Source: Rhodobacter sp. SGA-6-6
Lineage (GTDB): Bacteria > Pseudomonadota > Alphaproteobacteria > Rhodobacterales > Rhodobacteraceae
DNA: 64,000 bases
Direction of reading: 5' to 3'
NCBI RefSeq assembly: GCF_011043545.1
Contig: NZ_JAAKGP010000007.1
Span: 124,001 to 188,000 of the forward strand
Shown here: positions 58,835-64,000 of the stretch, piece after piece
Layout: each line of letters begins with the position of its first letter
Numbering within the stretch: position 1 is the stretch's first letter
The notes under the pieces: model-generated
Told to the model about the DNA's origin: nothing
Seen by the model: the letters and a program-made list of their open reading frames with translations, nothing else
Database searches by the model: none
Made by a program: the position numbers and the translations under genes

Positions 58835-59920
58835 ATGCTTCTTTTTGTGCTGCGCCGCATCGGCGTGATGATCCTGACAGCCCTTGCGCTGACATTCGTG
58901 GTCTTCTACCTGACCAACCTGCCGCCCAACCTTGAAAAGCTTGCCAAATCCGAGGCCTCGGCCCGGATGACCGACGAGCAGGTCGACAGCTGGCTGGCCT
59001 CGAACGGCTTCGCGCAGCCGGTGCTGACGCGCTACGCCGAATGGCTGGGGGTGCTGCCGGGCTGGACCGGCACCTCCTCCGACGGCAAGCCGATGGGGCG
59101 CTGCCTGAACCGCATCCCCGCCGGCGAGACCCCGCCCGCCTACTGCGGCATCCTGCAAGGCAACTGGGGCTGGTCCACCGTCTTCAAGCAGCCGGTGTCC
59201 GAGGTGCTGGGGCGTTCCTTGGGCCATACCGGCTGGCTGATGCTCTGGGTAATGATCGTCATGGTGCCGACCTCGCTGATCCTCGGCGTGCTGTCGGGGA
59301 TGCGCGAAGGCAGCCGCACCGACCGGGTGCTGTCCACCTTCGCCATCGCCACCACCGCCACCCCCGAATATGTCTCGGGCGTCATCTTCATCGCGCTTTT
59401 CGCCTCCGCCACCGCGGGCATCTCGCCCTGGCTGGCCGAGATGGGCTGGATCGAGGGCAAGACCCTGTTCCAGGGCACCGCCACCAGCGCGATGGACGGC
59501 CTCACCTTCTGGAACTTCGGCCTGCCGGTGCTGACCATCGCGCTTTACGGCATCGGCTACATCGCCCGGATGACCCGCGCCTCGATGACCGAGGTGATGA
59601 CCCAGCAATACATCCGCACCGCCCGGCTGAAGGGGGTTTCCTTCCGTGAGGTGGTGATGAAGCACGCGCTGCGGAACGCGCTGATCGCCCCCTTCACGGT
59701 GATCATGCTGCAGTTCCCCTGGCTGCTGAACGGCGTGGTGATCGTCGAGACGCTCTTCAACTACAAGGGCTTCGGCTGGACGCTGGTGCAGGCCGCCGGC
59801 AACAACGACATCAACATGCTGCTGGCCTGTTCGGTGGTGGCCGTCTTCGTGGTGCTGGTGACGCAGTTGATCTCGGACATCGGCTATGTCTTCCTGAACC
59901 CGCGCATCCGTCTGGCCTGA
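58835..59920 (+). CDS. Peptide-type ABC transporter permease, DppB-like
   Basis: A 361-residue inner-membrane permease with six membrane segments and the EAA loop in QQYIRTARLKGVSFREVVMKHALRNAL. A large periplasmic segment between helices 1 and 2 (about 30-125, with cysteines in GRCLNRIP and PAYCGILQ that could form a disulfide) is longer than in E. coli DppB. It pairs with the DppC-like permease 13 bases downstream. Confidence 0.92.
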   Translation: MLLFVLRRIGVMILTALALTFVVFYLTNLPPNLEKLAKSEASARMTDEQVDSWLASNGFAQPVLTRYAEWLGVLPGWTGTSSDGKPMGRCLNRIPAGETPPAYCGILQGNWGWSTVFKQPVSEVLGRSLGHTGWLMLWVMIVMVPTSLILGVLSGMREGSRTDRVLSTFAIATTATPEYVSGVIFIALFASATAGISPWLAEMGWIEGKTLFQGTATSAMDGLTFWNFGLPVLTIALYGIGYIARMTRASMTEVMTQQYIRTARLKGVSFREVVMKHALRNALIAPFTVIMLQFPWLLNGVVIVETLFNYKGFGWTLVQAAGNNDINMLLACSVVAVFVVLVTQLISDIGYVFLNPRIRLA

Positions 59921-59933
59921 GGAGGAAAACACC

Positions 59934-61361
59934 ATGGAAGACCTCAGCTGGACCGGCGCCCTTGGCCCCTTCCTCGTCCCCGTGATCAACATGGCGGCCA
60001 TCGTGCTGGCCATCGCCGTCATCGCCCGCATCCTGGTCTCGCTGGCCGACTGGGCCCGCGGGGCGGATGCGGTCGCCGTGGGCGGCCCGGTGCTGGCGGC
60101 CCGCCGCCGCGGCCTCGGCGGCACGCTCGACCTGGCGGCGCAGGTGACCATCGGACTGATCCTGCTTTGCATCCTGCTGATCGGGCTGGGAGGCTTCGTG
60201 CTGCCCGGCGCCTCGAAGGGCATCCTCGGCTGGGCCGCCCTGCGGTTCTGGCCGGTCTGGGTGGCGCTGGTCGTCACCCTCGGCCTGTCGATCCGCTTCA
60301 AGCGCCGGCTCGGGCTCTACGGCAAGCTGATGGACAGCCCGGTCGGGCTGGTCGGCCTGGCTCTGGTGCTGTTCTGGGTGTTCACCGCGATCTTCGCCGA
60401 TGCGATCATCACCCAGGACCCGCTGGGGCAGCTGTCGGGGATGAAGAACATCGTCCCCGGCGCGGCGGTGAAGAACCCCTCCGAGGGGGACTTCGCCTGG
60501 TATCTCTTCGGCGGCGATCACCTCGCGCGCGACGTGTTCAGCCGCATGGTGATGGGGGCGCAGCGCGTCCTTCAGATCGCGCCCGCCGCCACCGTCTTCG
60601 CCTTCATGGTCGGGGTGACGCTCGGCCTGCCCGCCGGCTATTTCGGCGGCAAGCTGGACACGCTCTTGTCCTTCCTCGCCAACCTCGTCCTCGCCTTCCC
60701 CGTCATCCTGCTCTTCTACCTGCTGGTCACGCCCGAGATCGTCCAGACCGGCATCCCGATGTATTTCGCCGCCGTCCTGTTCCTGTTCCCGGTGATCTTC
60801 TTCGCGGTGCTGTTCAACTCGCGCTACAAGACCAACCCGCCGCGGCGGAACCTCTATGTCGGCGTGACGCTGGTCCTCGGCCTCTGGGCCTACCTGGGCC
60901 TCGCCTTCAACGCCGATCCGCTCGGGGTCTGGTCGATGGACCCGAACATGCTGAACGTCTTCGTCTCGGTGGTGTTCGTGAACTCGCCCGGCGTCTTCCG
61001 CATCGTCCGCGGCCTGGTAATGGACATCAAGGCGCGCGACTATGTGGCCGCCGGCCAGACCCGCGGCGAGAGCCCCTGGTATATCATGCTGTGGGAAATC
61101 CTGCCCAATGCCCGCGGCCCGCTGATCGTCGATTTCTGCCTGCGGATCGGCTACACCACCATCCTCTTGGGCACGCTCGGCTTCTTCGGCCTCGGCGTCA
61201 GCCCGGAAAGCCCGGACTGGGGATCAACCATCAACGCCGGCCGCAAGCTCTTGTCGATCTTCCCCCATCCCGCCATCGTCCCCGCCGTGGCGCTGATGAG
61301 CCTGGTGCTCGGCCTGAACCTGCTGGCCGATGGCCTGCGCGAAGAAAGCCTCAAGGACTGA
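59934..61361 (+). CDS. Peptide-type ABC transporter permease, DppC-like, enlarged
   Basis: A 475-residue permease, against ~300 for E. coli DppC. An extra N-terminal membrane region (about 1-125, three hydrophobic segments) precedes the usual core, and a second addition at about 255-335 (two more segments and a basic loop NSRYKTNPPRRN) splits the permease domain. The EAA loop is KARDYVAAGQTRGESPWYIMLWEILPNA (in part). AGGAGG precedes the ATG. The enlargement goes with this importer subfamily in Rhodobacterales. Confidence 0.9.
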   Translation: MEDLSWTGALGPFLVPVINMAAIVLAIAVIARILVSLADWARGADAVAVGGPVLAARRRGLGGTLDLAAQVTIGLILLCILLIGLGGFVLPGASKGILGWAALRFWPVWVALVVTLGLSIRFKRRLGLYGKLMDSPVGLVGLALVLFWVFTAIFADAIITQDPLGQLSGMKNIVPGAAVKNPSEGDFAWYLFGGDHLARDVFSRMVMGAQRVLQIAPAATVFAFMVGVTLGLPAGYFGGKLDTLLSFLANLVLAFPVILLFYLLVTPEIVQTGIPMYFAAVLFLFPVIFFAVLFNSRYKTNPPRRNLYVGVTLVLGLWAYLGLAFNADPLGVWSMDPNMLNVFVSVVFVNSPGVFRIVRGLVMDIKARDYVAAGQTRGESPWYIMLWEILPNARGPLIVDFCLRIGYTTILLGTLGFFGLGVSPESPDWGSTINAGRKLLSIFPHPAIVPAVALMSLVLGLNLLADGLREESLKD

Positions 61362-61377
61362 TGCGCCGCGCCCCGGC

Positions 61378-61424
61378 TTTCATCTGTCTCTAAATATCCC
61401 GGGGGTCCGGGGGCTGGCCCCCGG
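61378..61424 (-). repeat. Half GGATATTT repeat, reverse orientation
   Basis: Read on the minus strand it is CCGGGGGCCAGCCCCCGG, ACCCCCGGGATATTTAGAG and ACAGATGAAAG, matching 25809-25854. It lies in the gap between the DppC-like gene and the fused ATPase gene, inside the operon. Confidence 0.8.
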
Positions 61425-61451
61425 TCCCGACCCTTCCGAAAGGAGCCGACC

Positions 61452-63530
61452 ATGGCAGACTGGGACCCGTCCAAACCGATCCTCGAGATCGAGAACCTCT
61501 CGATCTCCTTCTTCACCCGCGCCCGGGAAATCCCCGCGGTGATGGATTTCTCCTGCAGCGTGATGCCGGGCGAGGCGATGGGGCTGGTCGGCGAATCCGG
61601 CTGCGGCAAGTCCACCGTGGCGCTGGCCGTCATGCGCGACCTCGGCAAGACCGGCCGCATCGTCGCCGGCAGCATCCGCTTCAAGGGCCGCGACCTGACC
61701 ACGATGACGGAAGCCGAGCTGCAGAAGATCCGCGGCTCGGAAATGGCGATGATCTATCAGGAGCCGATGGCCTCGCTGAACCCGGCGATGAAGATCGGCG
61801 CGCAGCTGGCCGAGGTGCCGGTGATCCACGAGGGCATGTCGAAATCCGACGCCTGGGCGCTGGCCCGCCAGATCGTCGCCGATGTCCGCCTGCCCGACCC
61901 GGACCGCATCCTGAACGCCTATCCGCATCAGCTGTCGGGCGGCCAGCAGCAGCGCATCGTCATCGCCATGGCGCTGATGTCGAAGCCGGCGCTGCTGATC
62001 CTCGACGAGCCCACCACCGCGCTGGACGTGACGGTGGAGGCCGGGATCGTCGATCTGGTCAAGGCCTTGGGCGAGAAATACGGCACCTCGATGCTGTTCA
62101 TCTCGCACAACCTCGGCCTCGTTCTCGATGTCTGCGACCGCATCTGCGTGATGTATTCCGGCGAGGCGGTGGAGACCGGCAATGTCGAACAGGTCTTCAC
62201 TGAGATGCGCCACCCCTATACCCAGGCGCTGTTCCGCTCGATCCCGCTGCCCGGGGCGGACAAGAACGCGCGGCCGCTGATCTCGATCCCCGGCAACTTC
62301 CCCCTGCCGCACGAACGGCCGCCGGGCTGCAACTTCGGCCCGCGCTGCGACTATTTCCAGGCCGGCCGCTGCGACGCTGCCGAGATCCCGATGTTCCCGG
62401 TGCCGGGCGACCGCCACGCCAGCCGCTGCCTGCGGTGGGACGAGATCGACTGGACCGCCCCGCCCGCGAAACGGGTGGCGAAGGAGAAGCTGCCGGTCGG
62501 CGAGGTGGTCCTGAAGATGGAGGACCTGAAGAAATACTACAGCGTCTCCACCGGCGCCTTCGGCGGCGGCGCGACAAAGGTGGTCAAGGCCAACGAGACC
62601 CTCAGCTTCGAGGCCCGCGAGGGCGAGACCCTGGCCATCGTCGGCGAATCCGGCTGCGGCAAGTCCACCTTCGCCAAGGTGCTGATGGGACTGGAGACCG
62701 CCACCGACGGCCAGATCATGCTCTTCGATGAAAACGTCCAGTCCACCCCGATCCAGAAGCGCGGTGCCGACACCATCTCCCAGGTGCAGATGGTGTTCCA
62801 GAACCCGTTCGACACGCTGAACCCCTCGATGACCGTCGGCCGCCAGATCATCCGCGCGCTGGAGATCTTCGGCGTCGGCGATTCGGATGCCGACCGCGAG
62901 CGGCGGATGCTGGAACTCCTCGACCTGGTGAAGCTGCCCCGCGCCTTCGCCGAGCGGATGCCGCGGCAACTCTCCGGCGGCCAGAAGCAGCGCGTCGGCA
63001 TCGCCCGGGCCTTCGCCGGCGGCGCCAAGGTGGTGGTGGCGGACGAGCCGGTCTCGGCGCTGGACGTGTCGGTTCAGGCCGCGGTGACGGACCTGCTGAT
63101 GGACATCCAGCGCCAGAACCGCACCACGCTGCTGTTCATCAGCCACGACCTGTCGATCGTCCGCTATCTCTCCGACCGGGTGATGGTGATGTATCTCGGC
63201 CATGTGGTCGAGATGGGCACGACGGATCAGGTCTTCGCCCCGCCCTACCACCCCTATACCGAGGCGCTGCTCTCCGCCGTCCCCATCGCCGACCCGCATG
63301 TGGAAAAGAAGCGCATCGTGCTTGAGGGCGAGATCCCCTCGGCGGTGAACCCGCCGCCGGGCTGCCCGTTCCAGACCCGCTGCCGCTGGAAGTCGCAGGT
63401 CCCCGGCAACCTCTGCGAGGTGGAAGTGCCGCCGGTGCAGGTGCTGGAGGGCGGCCACCAGATCAAGTGCCACCTCTCCGCCGAAGTGCTGGCGAAGATG
63501 GAGCCGGTGATCAAGATCGCCGCGGAGTGA
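61452..63530 (+). CDS. Fused double ATPase of the peptide-type importer (DppD-DppF-like)
   Basis: A 692-residue protein with two complete ABC domains. The first has Walker A GESGCGKST at 47-55, signature LSGGQQQR, Walker B ILDEPTTALD and the oligopeptide C-terminal block PPGCNFGPRCDYF. The second has Walker A at 398-406, LSGGQKQR, VADEPVSALD and PPGCPFQTRCRW. Each block's cysteines could hold an iron-sulfur cluster as in DppD. The fusion replaces separate DppD and DppF subunits. AAAGGAG precedes the ATG. Confidence 0.93.
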   Translation: MADWDPSKPILEIENLSISFFTRAREIPAVMDFSCSVMPGEAMGLVGESGCGKSTVALAVMRDLGKTGRIVAGSIRFKGRDLTTMTEAELQKIRGSEMAMIYQEPMASLNPAMKIGAQLAEVPVIHEGMSKSDAWALARQIVADVRLPDPDRILNAYPHQLSGGQQQRIVIAMALMSKPALLILDEPTTALDVTVEAGIVDLVKALGEKYGTSMLFISHNLGLVLDVCDRICVMYSGEAVETGNVEQVFTEMRHPYTQALFRSIPLPGADKNARPLISIPGNFPLPHERPPGCNFGPRCDYFQAGRCDAAEIPMFPVPGDRHASRCLRWDEIDWTAPPAKRVAKEKLPVGEVVLKMEDLKKYYSVSTGAFGGGATKVVKANETLSFEAREGETLAIVGESGCGKSTFAKVLMGLETATDGQIMLFDENVQSTPIQKRGADTISQVQMVFQNPFDTLNPSMTVGRQIIRALEIFGVGDSDADRERRMLELLDLVKLPRAFAERMPRQLSGGQKQRVGIARAFAGGAKVVVADEPVSALDVSVQAAVTDLLMDIQRQNRTTLLFISHDLSIVRYLSDRVMVMYLGHVVEMGTTDQVFAPPYHPYTEALLSAVPIADPHVEKKRIVLEGEIPSAVNPPPGCPFQTRCRWKSQVPGNLCEVEVPPVQVLEGGHQIKCHLSAEVLAKMEPVIKIAAE

Positions 63531-63539
63531 GGGAAGGAC

Positions 63540-63564
63540 CCCGGATTTTCGCCGAAAATCCGGG
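63540..63564. terminator. Hairpin between convergent importer and transglycosylase genes
   Basis: CCCGGATTTTC-GCC-GAAAATCCGGG, 11 perfect pairs, lies 9 bases after the ATPase stop and 3 bases from the convergent stop. It belongs to the palindrome family seen inside trmFO and lpxB, and probably ends both transcripts. Confidence 0.7.
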
Positions 63565-63567
63565 CGC

Positions 63568-64000
63568 TTACCCGAGGATCGCCTTCACGTAGGCCTTGGT
63601 CTCGGCATAGGGCGGGATGCCGCCGTGTTTTTCCACTGCGCCCGGGCCGGCGTTGTAGGCGGCCAGCGCCAGCTTCCAGCTGCCGAACTTGTCGTACATC
63701 ATCCGCAGGTAGCGCGCGCCGCCTTCCAGGTTCTGGTGCGGATCGCTGATGTCGACGCCCAGCTTCTTCGCCGTGCCCGGCATCAGCTGCGCCAGCCCGG
63801 TCGCGCCCTTGTGGCTGACCGCGCCGGGGTTCCAGCCGCTTTCGCGCTGCACCAGCCGCAGGAACAGGTCCTCCGGGATGCCGTGCTTCTTCGCCGCCGC
63901 CTTGGCGACCTCCAGATACTTGCCCTTGTAGGCGCCGCGGAACTTCGGCACCGCCTCGGTGCCCTCGCCGCCGGCGATCTTGCCGGCCTTGTAGTCCGGC
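63568..64000 (-). CDS. Lytic transglycosylase (SLT domain), 5' end outside window
   Basis: The C-terminal ~143 residues of an SLT-type lysozyme-like enzyme that cuts peptidoglycan. The catalytic Glu is in [26 protein letters not shown] and [13 protein letters not shown] are diagnostic. A GTG at 63951 could be mistaken for a start, but the frame stays open to the window edge with plausible protein sequence ([14 protein letters not shown]), so the true start is probably beyond 64000. A signal peptide, if any, is not visible. Confidence 0.88.
   Translation of the reverse strand, partial: PDYKAGKIAGGEGTEAVPKFRGAYKGKYLEVAKAAAKKHGIPEDLFLRLVQRESGWNPGAVSHKGATGLAQLMPGTAKKLGVDISDPHQNLEGGARYLRMMYDKFGSWKLALAAYNAGPGAVEKHGGIPPYAETKAYVKAILG

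Overview
The window is 64 kb of one high-GC chromosome (no phage, plasmid or IS genes are visible) and reads as housekeeping DNA of an alphaproteobacterium of the Rhodobacteraceae/Paracoccaceae type. The evidence is the CtrA response regulator next to its antagonist SciP, a Bpt-type aminoacyl-tRNA-protein transferase, an Usg-family protein, a TakP-like TRAP binding protein, LpxI in the lipid A operon, and families found mainly in this order. No rRNA, tRNA or CRISPR array was recognised.

Layout: 1-4.4 kb holds the 3' part of a VWA protein, an M48 protease, and minus-strand rlmI-PIN and a lipoprotein. 4.5-7.2 kb is the Entner-Doudoroff pair edd-eda behind a LacI-type operator. 7.2-12.7 kb has glnE with a coupled small gene, a YbaK-type protein, a DUF2852 membrane protein behind two tandem operator-like repeats, and bpt. 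12.9-16.6 kb is a TRAP transporter (dctQM facing a convergent binding-protein gene). 17.4-20.2 kb is the ilvB-ilvH acetolactate synthase pair with a leader peptide and attenuator. 20.4-24.5 kb (minus) has ccmF-ccmH and an enoyl-CoA hydratase. 24.9-27.3 kb has arginase, a lysine-2,3-aminomutase-like radical SAM protein and Usg. 27.5-33.6 kb has gyrA, a beta-barrel protein, trmFO and gluQ. 33.6-41.8 kb has hisI, a NifU-like protein, ligA-recG, sciP-ctrA and mnmA.

The largest coherent block, 41.9-54.7 kb (minus), is the cell-envelope and translation cluster pyrH-frr-uppS-cdsA-dxr-rseP-(small gene)-bamA-skp-fabZ-lpxA-lpxI-lpxB: UMP kinase, ribosome recycling, isoprenoid and phospholipid precursors, outer-membrane assembly and lipid A. 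54.9-64 kb (plus) holds miaA, an AraC-type regulator and an oligopeptide-type ABC importer (binding protein, two permeases, one fused double ATPase), then a convergent lytic transglycosylase cut by the window edge.

The least ordinary content is between genes. A ~208-base element with four conserved stem-loops occurs five times, always intergenic and always in the same orientation; in one copy a stem has been replaced by a different, still nearly fully paired sequence. A second ~205-base element occurs twice, each time between divergent genes, and contains one arm that can pair with either of two downstream copies. A third family of modular hairpins (core GGATATTT...AAATATCC) occurs at eight sites, and one copy supplies the start codon of miaA. 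A palindrome of the form GATTTTCGNCGAAAATC lies inside trmFO and at the lpxB start as well as between genes. These are the features I would follow up first.
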